In this document: in pieces, positions 7,147 through 15,917 of the stretch
Position numbering within the stretch: the first letter of the stretch is position 1
How the letters are laid out: the number at the start of each line of letters is the position of its first letter
Assembly: GCA_037133475.1 (NCBI GenBank)
Contig: JBAXOB010000009.1
Coordinates: 43,336-107,335, forward strand
DNA from: CAIVAT01 sp037133475
Lineage (GTDB): Bacteria > Bacteroidota > Bacteroidia > Bacteroidales > FEN-979
DNA: 64,000 nucleotides
Reading direction: 5' to 3'
Notes under the pieces: generated by a model
The model's database searches: none
Told to the model about the DNA's origin: nothing
What the model saw: the letters and a program-made list of their open reading frames with translations, nothing else
Translations under genes and position numbers: made by a program

Positions 7147-9783
7147 TTGATCAATCAGTCCTTATTGTCCGGGAATTCTATCCCGACGGAAATTGGCAGA
7201 CCATTGAAGGCGATTCAGCCAAAACTCAGGCTGAATAATCCGGGCGATCGCTATGAGCAGGAGGCGGATGCCATGGCCGGCCGGGTGATGCGGATGGCTG
7301 CGCCAGGGGCAGAAGCAACGCCGGTTACCGGGTTGATCGGCCGCTCGGTGCAACGGAAATGCACCAATTGTGATGAGGAGAATAAGAGGAGGGGAACTGT
7401 AATGCGGAAAGCTGCGTCAGGCAATGATTCTATGAATATTTCCCCGGCTTTTTCCTCAGCCCTCCATGCCACCCGTGGCGGCGGATCACCCTTGCCCGAG
7501 GGGACAAGGAACTTCATGGAAAATGCCTTCAGTGCAGATTTTTCGGGGGTCAGGGTGCATGCTGACAGCCGGGCGGCGGAGATGAACAGGGGGATTCATG
7601 CTAGGGCATTCACCTATGGCAGCGATATCTATTTTGGCCAGGAAACAAAAAACCTCCATTCCGAGAGTGGCAAACGTTTGCTCGCACATGAGCTCACCCA
7701 TGTGCAACAACAGGAAGGCACTGATCATTCCGGTATCTTAAGTAGGGATGTTTTAACCGGACCTACCAATTCCACAGAAATCCTTGCAGAAATCAATCAT
7801 CGTTTGGATACGAACAACCATATGATGATAACAGAATTAGTAAGGAATCTGATTCTCATGATGTCAACGGAAGATATGCTGACCCAGGGGGTGCCCCTGG
7901 TAATCCGGTTGCTTGAAGCGCAATTTCGAACCGAGGCCATCTCCGTGTTAAATGCCGTAAGTTCAGCCTGGATGCAGCGATTTGCAACGAATAGCACCCT
8001 TGTAAATTTGTGCTTTACTCCTGACCACCCGATCGAGGCTTTGTTAAATCGGGCAAATGTAGAGGAATCGCGGGGAGATCATGCGACAGTTATTGATCTG
8101 CTCAAGAATGCTTTCTATCTATCACAGATCCTGCTCCTTCATATGACTTCTGATTTCGATACGCGGATGTCGGAGGCAGTTAGAGGATTTGGCCGGGAAA
8201 ATGCAGATTCCGTAAATTTTGGAATTCTCCACATACTGATGTATATGTCCTATGCCCAATTATACCAGGCCATTCGAGGGATCGTTACTTTTTATATCGT
8301 AAGGCAAAGACAGGCAATGTTGGCAGGGAACACCCAGGCTGCAACACAATACGGCATATTGGATGGGCAGTTGGACACGGCGCTGCATGACAGTGCAATC
8401 CTTTTGTCCGGATCAACCGGACGCGGCCTTACAATAACAACCACGGTGCCTACAGCCGCCAATCCCAATCCTGTCCTGCAAGGTAATAATGGTGTTTCGG
8501 AATCCATCCGACCGTTGCCGGGTGCGCCAAGGCCGGATGAAATTGCCGAGCATCCATACTATTCCATCGAGATGCCACGGTTGCTTGACACGCTGCGGGG
8601 ACAGGAGCAGTTGGTAAATGAGGTTTTCCAGTTCCCTGAGGTGGTAGCGGCTTTTCCCGGACAATCGGTTAACTGGAACAGCCGGGATGAAAGAGCCAGG
8701 TTATGGATTGCCGTTTATGACGGACTGCAACGGCAGCATGGCACTGCCAATGCCCTACCTGCATTGTTGGGCATTATCCAGCGTTACCTGGAAAACTATA
8801 CATTTCATACCGAGTATGACATCCGGGACTTTGGCACCAGTTACCTTGCTTCCGATTTTCCTACAGATCTGATAGGCAGGGTTGCGCGCGACTGCGGTGT
8901 TTATGCCGTGATGACAGCTTATGAAATTTACCGCGTGGCGCACCATGCAACACTTAATCTCCATTTCAGTATTTATACCAGCCTTGACCATGTGATCCTG
9001 GCAATGATTGAACCAGCACTTAACAGACATTTTGTGCTAAGTAATAATCAAATCAGCGCCCCAATTAGTGGCATTCAGGATGCAGATATCATACAATCAG
9101 TGGGAACATGCTTTGCTGCCATCGGACAAACCCGTTATGGGGTTACGCCCGTCATGCATAATGAAGCAGGTGATTCTTCGATGGGTGAAAGAAGGTTCAG
9201 CACACAGTTGTGGAACCAGTTCCGTGAAATAGGCCATACCTGGGGGCTGCGCGATCGTTCAGTGGTCAATCCGGCTTCTCATCAACAGGAATCACTTTAT
9301 GACAGGCATTACCGCGACCTGAGAACTTTCAACAGCAATGCTGCTTTAACTTTCCAGTCGATCAATTCGATTGAACAACATCTGACCACGGCCGCTTCAA
9401 CTGCTGACCAATTGTTGATATTTCAACGGGAGTTCATCCCTTTGGCTGATGATGTCATCAGGCAGGTATGGCCCGCCTTTATGCGTTTAGGCGAATGTGC
9501 CGACATTGCCACGACAAGCAGAAGTCTTGCGGGAAGACACCGGGAATTCGTGTATAATGCCGGACCCACCTTGCATCCGTTGGTACAAACTGCAATAATG
9601 TTACTGCGTTTCCAATCTACCGGGGGAACCCTGACAAATGAACAGCTTTTTTTCATTTGTTCCCTGCAAAGAATACCAAAGTTTGGGTCGGATATTCAAT
9701 CGTGCGGTTACCCGGTACCTGCATGTCCTGCCTCTTTCGAACAGGATTACCATGACCTTTGCACACGGTTGACAGCCAGTTAA
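7147..9783 (+). CDS. eCIS effector 3: large DUF4157 protein with a possible papain/transglutaminase-like C-terminal region
   Basis: An 878-aa protein. No ATG lies upstream before an in-frame stop, and the first internal ATG would remove part of the conserved leader, so TTG at 7147 is the supported start. It has the leader (QPKLRLNNPGDRYEQEAD), the RKCTNC motif and a DUF4157 core with HELTH at His181. About 680 residues of unrelated, mostly helical sequence follow. Near residues 575-640, DCGVYAVMTAY (Cys583), SLDHVI (His615) and SNNQ (Asn633) have the order and spacing of a transglutaminase or papain-type Cys-His-Asn/Asp triad. That is suggestive only, and no toxin family is recognised. There is no signal peptide. 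The last residues include several Cys near the end. Confidence 0.82.
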   Translation: MINQSLLSGNSIPTEIGRPLKAIQPKLRLNNPGDRYEQEADAMAGRVMRMAAPGAEATPVTGLIGRSVQRKCTNCDEENKRRGTVMRKAASGNDSMNISPAFSSALHATRGGGSPLPEGTRNFMENAFSADFSGVRVHADSRAAEMNRGIHARAFTYGSDIYFGQETKNLHSESGKRLLAHELTHVQQQEGTDHSGILSRDVLTGPTNSTEILAEINHRLDTNNHMMITELVRNLILMMSTEDMLTQGVPLVIRLLEAQFRTEAISVLNAVSSAWMQRFATNSTLVNLCFTPDHPIEALLNRANVEESRGDHATVIDLLKNAFYLSQILLLHMTSDFDTRMSEAVRGFGRENADSVNFGILHILMYMSYAQLYQAIRGIVTFYIVRQRQAMLAGNTQAATQYGILDGQLDTALHDSAILLSGSTGRGLTITTTVPTAANPNPVLQGNNGVSESIRPLPGAPRPDEIAEHPYYSIEMPRLLDTLRGQEQLVNEVFQFPEVVAAFPGQSVNWNSRDERARLWIAVYDGLQRQHGTANALPALLGIIQRYLENYTFHTEYDIRDFGTSYLASDFPTDLIGRVARDCGVYAVMTAYEIYRVAHHATLNLHFSIYTSLDHVILAMIEPALNRHFVLSNNQISAPISGIQDADIIQSVGTCFAAIGQTRYGVTPVMHNEAGDSSMGERRFSTQLWNQFREIGHTWGLRDRSVVNPASHQQESLYDRHYRDLRTFNSNAALTFQSINSIEQHLTTAASTADQLLIFQREFIPLADDVIRQVWPAFMRLGECADIATTSRSLAGRHREFVYNAGPTLHPLVQTAIMLLRFQSTGGTLTNEQLFFICSLQRIPKFGSDIQSCGYPVPACPASFEQDYHDLCTRLTAS
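7243..7596 (+). repeat. near-identical 354-bp block, copy 2 (inside effector 3)
   Basis: Second copy of the block at 5785-6138, offset by 1458 bp. The near-identity sits inside genes whose 3' halves are unrelated, so recent gene conversion or a cassette duplication fits better than slow divergence of paralogues. Confidence 0.92.
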
Positions 9784-9840
9784 GAGAACATAATCGTAAC
9801 TGGATATGAACCTTTAAAAAAACAATAAATAATCCCACCG

Positions 9841-10614
9841 ATGCCCACCGGCTACTCCCGTTCCCCTAAGCTCCTCAAAGGCGCCCTGATCGAATTCTCG
9901 GAGCGTTTTCTCGGCCCCATTCCCAACGTGATCGTCTTCCAGTATAACCCGGAATCGATGACCCGTACGCTCGAAGTGTGGAACCAGAACAGCGGCGGTT
10001 CAGGGGCGGATTCAACGGCAGGCAACGATACCTCTCACACGGCCCAGCCGTTTGATCCTCCCGAAAGCTTTACCCTTGCCCTTGAACTCGATGCGGCCGA
10101 TGCCCTTGAACAGCCCGAAAGTCATCCCGTTGCCTACATTTCAGGCGTAGCCGACCGCATTGCCGCCATGGAGATGCTGCTCTACCCCCAGGGCGACAGC
10201 CTGCTGGGCGGATTGCTGGGTTCGGTCACCGGTTCGCTTAGCGTTGGTGCCAGTGTAGGCGGAAGCAGCATCGGCGGCGGAATTGGCGGCGCAGCCGGGG
10301 GCGTTCAACCGGCCTCGCGCGGAACGGTCCCGGTGGTACTGTTCGTTTGGGGCCCCGGACGAATCGTGCCGGTGCGGCTTACCTCCTTTTCGGTCGAAGA
10401 ACAAGCCTACTCCCCATTGCTGTATCCCATCAGGGCAAAAGTCAGCATCGGGCTGAAAATCCTCACCCCGAAAGATTTTCCGACATGCCAGCGGAAACTG
10501 AGCGAAGACCTCGCCATCATGGCCTTTAAATTCACCCGCAAACAGAAAGAGGTGCTGGCCATGGCCAACATGGCCAACAGCGTAGAATCAATCCTCGGGA
10601 TGTTGCCATTCTGA
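9841..10614 (+). CDS. contractile injection system tube-initiator / baseplate tube protein (Afp7-like)
   Basis: A 257-aa protein whose N-terminus (KLLKGALIEF...PNVIVFQYNPESMTRTLEVW) matches the CIS tube-protein N-terminal domain. This family links the central hub to the first ring of the inner tube. The C-terminal half (RGTVPVVLFVWGPGRIVPVRLTSFSVEEQAYSP, split over two strands) forms the conserved beta-barrel part. A Gly/Ser-rich insertion at about residues 118-158 is unusual and probably a disordered loop. It follows the effector genes and precedes the LysM connector by 47 nt. A decayed copy of its 5' end is present at 7051-7136. Confidence 0.88.
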   Translation: MPTGYSRSPKLLKGALIEFSERFLGPIPNVIVFQYNPESMTRTLEVWNQNSGGSGADSTAGNDTSHTAQPFDPPESFTLALELDAADALEQPESHPVAYISGVADRIAAMEMLLYPQGDSLLGGLLGSVTGSLSVGASVGGSSIGGGIGGAAGGVQPASRGTVPVVLFVWGPGRIVPVRLTSFSVEEQAYSPLLYPIRAKVSIGLKILTPKDFPTCQRKLSEDLAIMAFKFTRKQKEVLAMANMANSVESILGMLPF

Positions 10615-10661
10615 CATGATAGCGCAATAAGTCATAACAAAAACATAAAATAAAAGAACTG

Positions 10662-10934
10662 ATGTTTACCGACGAAAGCAGGTATAAAAAGGCCACCCAA
10701 TACCAGGCGAAAGATCACCGCGGCAGGACGGTCAATGTAGCTGCAACCCCGGACGCCCCGAACCAGCCGCTCCAGGGGTACCACCTGCGCAAACAGGGGC
10801 AGCATACCGATCACCTCGCAGCGCGTTATCTCAACGAACCCACCGCTTTCTGGCGTATCGCCGAAGCCAACGATGCCATGCTGGCCGAATCGCTCACCGA
10901 AAAGCAGGAGATCGCAATCCCAAATAAACGATAA
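10662..10934 (+). CDS. LysM-type baseplate connector (T4 gp53-like)
   Basis: A 90-aa protein. Its C-terminal 60 residues (YHLRKQGQHTDHLAARYLNE, then FWRIAEANDA...IAIPNKR) are a LysM-like domain of the kind found in phage and eCIS baseplates, where it clamps the hub and tube rather than binding peptidoglycan. It lies 47 nt after the tube initiator and 3 nt before the hub gene. No signal peptide. Confidence 0.82.
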   Translation: MFTDESRYKKATQYQAKDHRGRTVNVAATPDAPNQPLQGYHLRKQGQHTDHLAARYLNEPTAFWRIAEANDAMLAESLTEKQEIAIPNKR

Positions 10935-10937
10935 CCG

Positions 10938-12005
10938 ATGGGACTCGATATCGTGATCTGCGTGAATGACATCCCGAGTCAAAACCTGACGCAGATGGTG
11001 AGCAGCGTGGAGGTGAATGAAAAGATGGATCAGAATAGCTCCTATAAACTTAAATTCATGGTGGATGTTTGTGACGGGGATATTGCCAACCAGATTCTGA
11101 ATGACATCGCTCCAGGGAAAATAGTCTCCGTGCTGGCAAAGGTGAACGAAGATCTGGTATGCCTTGTGAAAGGGCCGGTGGCGCAGCAGGAGGCCCACCT
11201 CGTGCACGGGGGCGCAGGTTCGTGGATCCACGTGGAGGGCGAAGATACCGGGCAGCTGATGGATCATATCACCAACTTTGCCGTGACCACCTCCGGGTCA
11301 GATGCCGATATCGCTTCACGGATCATCTCGGGGAACAACGATATGTCAGCGGATGTGCAACCTACTCCCGACTCGGTTCATGACGAGGACAACCACAGCC
11401 ATGTGCAGCGGGATACCGATCTGAACCTGCTCAGGAGCCTGGCCAGGCGCAATGGATTCCATTTCTGGATCACCTGGGACCAGGATGGCTTGGGAACCGG
11501 TCATTTCAAAGCGCGCGACCTCTCCGGGACCCCGTCTGCAACCCTGATCGTAAACCAGGAAGATTACAACATCGACTCGCTGAGGGTTACCTTTGATACA
11601 CACCGGCCTTCACACATTGCAGGAAGGCAACTCGACCTGAGGACCAAAACGGAGATCGTCGGCAATGTCACCCTCGACGATACCACGCTTGGCTCGAGCA
11701 GCCTGGCTGATGTTTCAGCCACGGCTCCTGAATCGATGCACCTGGCCCCCACCGTGGATAATGCCGGCGCCATGGACGCCCGGGCACGGGCGGTATTGCG
11801 CGATGCACAATGGTTTATCACCGCCACCTGCAGCACCAACCTCCACAGGCTGTGCAACATCGTCCGTTTTCACACCCTCGTGCAGGTACAGGGCGCCGGA
11901 ACCAGGTACAGCGGCAAATATTATGTCACAGGGGTTAAGCATCTCATTGATGCTGCCGCCTACAAGATGGAGCTGGAACTGGCAAGGAACGCCTGGGGCA
12001 ACTGA
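10938..12005 (+). CDS. baseplate hub protein (phage late control D / gp27-like)
   Basis: A 355-aa protein with the gpD/VgrG N-terminal hub fold: two tandem beta-barrels joined by the HEDNHSHVQRDTDLNLLRSLARRNGFHFWI segment (about residues 147-176, given here only as a landmark for the D-L-N-L-L-R-S-L-A-R-R-N-G core). The trimeric hub adapts three-fold spike symmetry to the six-fold tube. In Afp8/Pvc8 hub and spike are fused; here the spike is the separate next gene, 38 nt downstream. Family assignment is firm. Confidence 0.88.
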   Translation: MGLDIVICVNDIPSQNLTQMVSSVEVNEKMDQNSSYKLKFMVDVCDGDIANQILNDIAPGKIVSVLAKVNEDLVCLVKGPVAQQEAHLVHGGAGSWIHVEGEDTGQLMDHITNFAVTTSGSDADIASRIISGNNDMSADVQPTPDSVHDEDNHSHVQRDTDLNLLRSLARRNGFHFWITWDQDGLGTGHFKARDLSGTPSATLIVNQEDYNIDSLRVTFDTHRPSHIAGRQLDLRTKTEIVGNVTLDDTTLGSSSLADVSATAPESMHLAPTVDNAGAMDARARAVLRDAQWFITATCSTNLHRLCNIVRFHTLVQVQGAGTRYSGKYYVTGVKHLIDAAAYKMELELARNAWGN

Positions 12006-12043
12006 CAACCCTGATCTACCCATCTCCCTGAAAAAAAGAAAAA

Positions 12044-12748
12044 ATGGACAACCAGCATAACGACCAGGTTTTACAGTGGATCCGGACCCATCATTTCGGA
12101 AAATACAGGGGGTTGGTCACGGATAATAACGACACAACCCACCGGGGACGCGTGAAGGTCACCGTTCCTGCCGTGCTGGATGATCTGCAGGTGTGGGCGA
12201 TGCCCTGCCTGCCTTATGCCGGGAACAATGTCGGTGTTTATACCATACCCGAGCCGGGAGCCGGGGTTTGGGTCGAATTTGAGGGAGGCGATCCCTCCTT
12301 CGCGATCTGGACAGGCGGCTTCTGGGCCGACCATGAACTCCCGAAGAATGAACAGGGAACAGAAGCCTCGCCGCCCCTGCGCATGATCAGGAGTGAAAAG
12401 GGGCTGATGATCACCTTTGATGATGATTCGGAAAAGATCACCCTGAGCGATGAAAATGCAGGAAATATCATGACCATCGAGGTCCAGTCAGGCAAGATCA
12501 GGCTGCAGGCCAACCTGAAAGTGGTGGTGGAGGCGCCGAATATCGAACTTGTGGAAAGTTCGACCCACCCGCTGGTTTTCGGCGACAACCTGTTGCAATA
12601 CCTGAACCAGCTGGTGACCATCTACAATGCCCATCTGCACCCCGGCGAACTTGCGTTGGGCGTACTTCCGGTAACTCCCGCACCACCGGTTCTTCCCATG
12701 CCCCCGGCCCTGCCGGAACTTTTATCAATGCGGGTAACCACAGGATAA
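12044..12748 (+). CDS. spike protein with gp5/gpV OB-fold
   Basis: A 234-aa protein. Residues 15-95 are the phage baseplate assembly protein V / gp5 OB domain (RGRVKVTVPAVLD, PEPGAGVWVEFEGGDPSFAI). A short repetitive beta stretch (about 110-165) follows that would form the trimeric needle, and then a Pro-rich C-terminus. It lacks the lysozyme domain of T4 gp5, as is typical of eCIS spikes. It is encoded separately from the hub. The PAAR-like tip is not obvious in this window. Confidence 0.87.
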   Translation: MDNQHNDQVLQWIRTHHFGKYRGLVTDNNDTTHRGRVKVTVPAVLDDLQVWAMPCLPYAGNNVGVYTIPEPGAGVWVEFEGGDPSFAIWTGGFWADHELPKNEQGTEASPPLRMIRSEKGLMITFDDDSEKITLSDENAGNIMTIEVQSGKIRLQANLKVVVEAPNIELVESSTHPLVFGDNLLQYLNQLVTIYNAHLHPGELALGVLPVTPAPPVLPMPPALPELLSMRVTTG

Positions 12749-12758
12749 TAAGACCGTT

Positions 12759-13064
12759 ATGCGATTAAAAGCAGGAACAAGAAAACCTACCCCTGTCTCC
12801 CCGGCAGAGGATAATTACACAGGCAGTATGGCGGAGGCCATGCAGCAGGCATTCGAGGATGAGTGGGCCAATGTCATGGGCGATATGCCACAACCCCAGC
12901 CCAGTGACCAGATGCAATTGCTTTTCGTCGCCATTGCCCGGGGAATCGTGCGACACCTGTTTGAAAACCCGCAGGCATTCACCGTACATGTGAACACGGG
13001 ATCAGGCGACGGAACGGTGAACGGAATCGTTACCGTGCCATCGCCCCCCTTATCCGGAAGTTAA
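12759..13064 (+). CDS. small eCIS-associated protein, function unknown
   Basis: A 101-aa protein with a central helix (QLLFVAIARGIVRHLFENP) and a Gly/Pro-rich end. It is flanked by the spike (10 nt) and gp25 (13 nt) genes, so it belongs to the same transcript and is likely a baseplate accessory protein. The C-terminal VHVNTGSGDGTVNGIV segment resembles short beta-strand tips. I cannot assign it to a family; a tip or adaptor protein is a guess from position only. Confidence 0.7.
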   Translation: MRLKAGTRKPTPVSPAEDNYTGSMAEAMQQAFEDEWANVMGDMPQPQPSDQMQLLFVAIARGIVRHLFENPQAFTVHVNTGSGDGTVNGIVTVPSPPLSGS

Positions 13065-13077
13065 TTTCGAACTGCTG

Positions 13078-13455
13078 ATGAATCAAAATATCCATAGCAT
13101 CCGCTATCCGTTTGCCATTGACGACGGATTCGGGACCCTGGCCGAAGAGACAGGTTACGCCGCTCACGTGGAGCAGATGATCAGACAGGTGCTCTTCACC
13201 AATCCCGGCGAAAGGATCAACCGCCCCGATTTCGGCTGCGGCATCACCAGGATGGTATTTGCCCCTAACAGCGATGAAAGCGCCAATCTCACGAAGGTGA
13301 TCATCAACCAGGCCCTCGACCGTTGGCTCGGTACCCTGATCGAGGTGATCGATGTGGAAGCTGCGGCAATCAATGAAACCCTTGAAATTAAAATCGTTTA
13401 CCTGCTGCGCGCCCGCCAGGAACGCAGGTATCTAAACCTTGAAGTGACGATATGA
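13078..13455 (+). CDS. sheath-initiator baseplate protein (GPW/gp25 family, Afp9-like)
   Basis: A 125-aa protein with the gp25/lysozyme-like wedge fold: YPFAIDDGFGTLAEE near the N-terminus, VLFTNPGERINRPDFGCG (residues 39-56) as the family hallmark, and a C-terminal RRYLNLEV strand. It starts sheath polymerisation on the baseplate. Its stop overlaps the start of the next gene by 4 nt (ATGA), indicating coupled translation. Confidence 0.92.
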   Translation: MNQNIHSIRYPFAIDDGFGTLAEETGYAAHVEQMIRQVLFTNPGERINRPDFGCGITRMVFAPNSDESANLTKVIINQALDRWLGTLIEVIDVEAAAINETLEIKIVYLLRARQERRYLNLEVTI

Positions 13456-15917
13456 GCGCCGCCCCCGACAGGATCAAAAAAATGCTCACCCAGGACCAGG
13501 TGACGGGAATCGACTTCATCTATGTCTATCCCGACCAGCTGGAACTCGATGTCTATTTCTTACCAACTTTGTCAGGCATCCCCACTCTGTTTCCGGGATC
13601 AGCCGGTCCTCTCGCTGCAAACCAGATAAAAATTTACAATCCCGAAGCCGCTCTCCCTGAAATTGAAATTCTGGACCCGGTAAGCTGGATTCCAGTCGAC
13701 GGGAGGGACGTACTTCATCTGAAAACCAGCCAGCGAGGGGATTTCACCCGGTACAGGCTCAGGATTGACGATGCCCGGATCGACTCCTGGTTTAATGATG
13801 TGAGTTTCAGTTTTAAAGCCAATTGTCCGGGCGACCTGGACTGTAAAACCGGGGACCCCGATTGCCCTGCCGATGAGCTGGTCGATTTCCCGGTCGATTA
13901 CCAGGCGCGTGATTTCTGGAGTTTCCGCAGGGCCCTGCTCGATTTTGCCGCATTGCGCTATCCCGACTGGCCCGACAGGCTCGAGGCCGATGCTGGGGTC
14001 ATGATGGCGGAGCTCATGAGCGCCCTCGGTGATGAGATGTCCTATTACCAGGACCGGGTAAGCAGGGAGGCCTACCTTGAAACCGCCACCCAGCGCCGTT
14101 CCATCCGCAGGCATGCACGGCTGGTCGATTACCAGATGCACGACGGGCTCGGTGCAAAAGGCTGGCTTGATTTGACGGTTGATAAAAGCGCTATCGGATT
14201 CATCACGGTGGATGCGGGAGAGGCGGTATTCGCCCAAAGTGACGACGGCACTCAGATTTTCTTTGAAACCAGTGAAGGCCTCGCAGATTATTATGATCCG
14301 TTAAACAAGCGCCAATTTTATGTAAAGGCCCTCCTTAACCAGCTGGACCCGCACATCTGGGACAGGAATAATCTTTGCCTGCCGGCTGGCACCACCGAAA
14401 TCTTCATTGATGGACATTACACGGCAGACCTAACGGCCCATGGCCTTCCAAAATGGATATTGCTGCAAACCAGTCCGCCCGATCCGGCGCAACCGGTAAG
14501 AAAACAATTGGTCAATGTGACCGAGGTGTCCGACACACGGGATTACGTTCTGGGCAAAGATATCACCCGCATTGCCTGGAAAAAGGAGCAGGCGCTTCTT
14601 TTTGAATTTGATCTTACCGTACTGCAAATCAGGTGCAATATTGTTCCGGTAACGGCAGGAAAAACCTTCACGGCCTTTTTCATTGTAAACCATGCTCTTT
14701 CCGCGCTCTCCGATCTTCAACGGGAAAAGTTTGGCGATTCCCCTGCCGGCGAAACTGTCAACAGGACCGGTCACGACGGGACTGAATGCAATCTTTACAC
14801 CCTTCCCGGATCCGGCAGCCTGCCGCTGGTCTATCTCGGTGATGATCCCCACCAGTTCAACACCCCGGAGATTATCCTCGAAGAGGTTGAATTTAACAGC
14901 GGTTCAAAAACGTGGGACCCGAAAGCGATTTCCGGCGACTGGGAATACAGGCCGGCTTTGGTAGGTATCCATTCATCCAATCCCACCGATCGTCATTATA
15001 CGTTTGATGATGGGACCTGGCAGCGGGTTGTGGGATACCAGCGTATCGGGAAAGTGACTGAACACCGCGATTATGCCATGAACGGCGGGGTCACCCTCCG
15101 TTTCGGGGATAATGAGTTCGGCAGGGCTCCCGAACCGGGGTCGGTATTCAGGGTACGATACAGGCTTGGTGGCGGCAGCAGGAGCAATGTGGCAGACAAT
15201 ACGATCCAATCTCCTTTACCCGGGATGAGCATCACCAACCCGTTGGCTGCAACCGGCGGATGGGATGCCGAAACTCCCGAAGAGCTGCGACAGCTCGCGC
15301 CGGAGGCCTTCCGGGCGATCACCTACCGGGCTGTACGTCCGGAAGATTATGCAGAGGCTGCAGAACGCCTGCCATGGGTCCAGAAAGCTGGGGCCGCTTT
15401 TCGCTGGACAGGCAGTTGGCTCACCCTCTTTGCCACCCCCGATCCCCTTGGAAAGGTCACCCTTGACCCTCCCGACAGGAAAGACCTCAGCAACCAGCTG
15501 GACCGTTTCCGGCAGGCCGGAAGGGAGGTGGCTGTAATGGATCCTCGCTATGCCAGCCTCGACCTGGTGATCGACATCTGTGTATCGCCCGAAGCCTATC
15601 CGGGCCAGGTGAAAGAACGGGTCATGCAGGCGCTGACAGGGGCAAAAGGCCTCCGCGACGGATCGGCCTATTTTTCTCCCGACCGGTTTACCTTCGGAAC
15701 CTGCCTTGAGCGATCAACCCTCGAGGCCGCCATTCAGGAGGTGAAAGGGGTGAACGCAGTGGAAAAAATTACCTTCCGGCGAAAGGGGTGGTTCGGATGG
15801 CGGATCTTCCGGGAAATGAATTTCAATCCCGGCAGGGATACCATCATCAGGGTTGCCAATGACCCCCTCCATCCGGAGAGGGGAAGTCTCAAAATCCATA
15901 CACACGGAGGACTATGA
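13452..15917 (+). CDS. baseplate wedge protein, baseplate-J family (gp6/Afp11-like)
   Basis: An 821-aa protein with a 'putative baseplate assembly' architecture. Its N-terminal domain has FPVDYQARDFWSFRRALLDF and a helical segment AGVMMAELMSALGDEMSYYQ at about residues 178-198. The C-terminal gpJ-like region contains YRAVRPEDYAEAAERLP (about 625-641) and a final wedge domain. It would form part of the hexagonal baseplate wedge around the hub. The gene overlaps both neighbours by 4 nt, so it is tightly coupled to gp25 and the second wedge gene. Confidence 0.9.
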   Translation: MSAAPDRIKKMLTQDQVTGIDFIYVYPDQLELDVYFLPTLSGIPTLFPGSAGPLAANQIKIYNPEAALPEIEILDPVSWIPVDGRDVLHLKTSQRGDFTRYRLRIDDARIDSWFNDVSFSFKANCPGDLDCKTGDPDCPADELVDFPVDYQARDFWSFRRALLDFAALRYPDWPDRLEADAGVMMAELMSALGDEMSYYQDRVSREAYLETATQRRSIRRHARLVDYQMHDGLGAKGWLDLTVDKSAIGFITVDAGEAVFAQSDDGTQIFFETSEGLADYYDPLNKRQFYVKALLNQLDPHIWDRNNLCLPAGTTEIFIDGHYTADLTAHGLPKWILLQTSPPDPAQPVRKQLVNVTEVSDTRDYVLGKDITRIAWKKEQALLFEFDLTVLQIRCNIVPVTAGKTFTAFFIVNHALSALSDLQREKFGDSPAGETVNRTGHDGTECNLYTLPGSGSLPLVYLGDDPHQFNTPEIILEEVEFNSGSKTWDPKAISGDWEYRPALVGIHSSNPTDRHYTFDDGTWQRVVGYQRIGKVTEHRDYAMNGGVTLRFGDNEFGRAPEPGSVFRVRYRLGGGSRSNVADNTIQSPLPGMSITNPLAATGGWDAETPEELRQLAPEAFRAITYRAVRPEDYAEAAERLPWVQKAGAAFRWTGSWLTLFATPDPLGKVTLDPPDRKDLSNQLDRFRQAGREVAVMDPRYASLDLVIDICVSPEAYPGQVKERVMQALTGAKGLRDGSAYFSPDRFTFGTCLERSTLEAAIQEVKGVNAVEKITFRRKGWFGWRIFREMNFNPGRDTIIRVANDPLHPERGSLKIHTHGGL

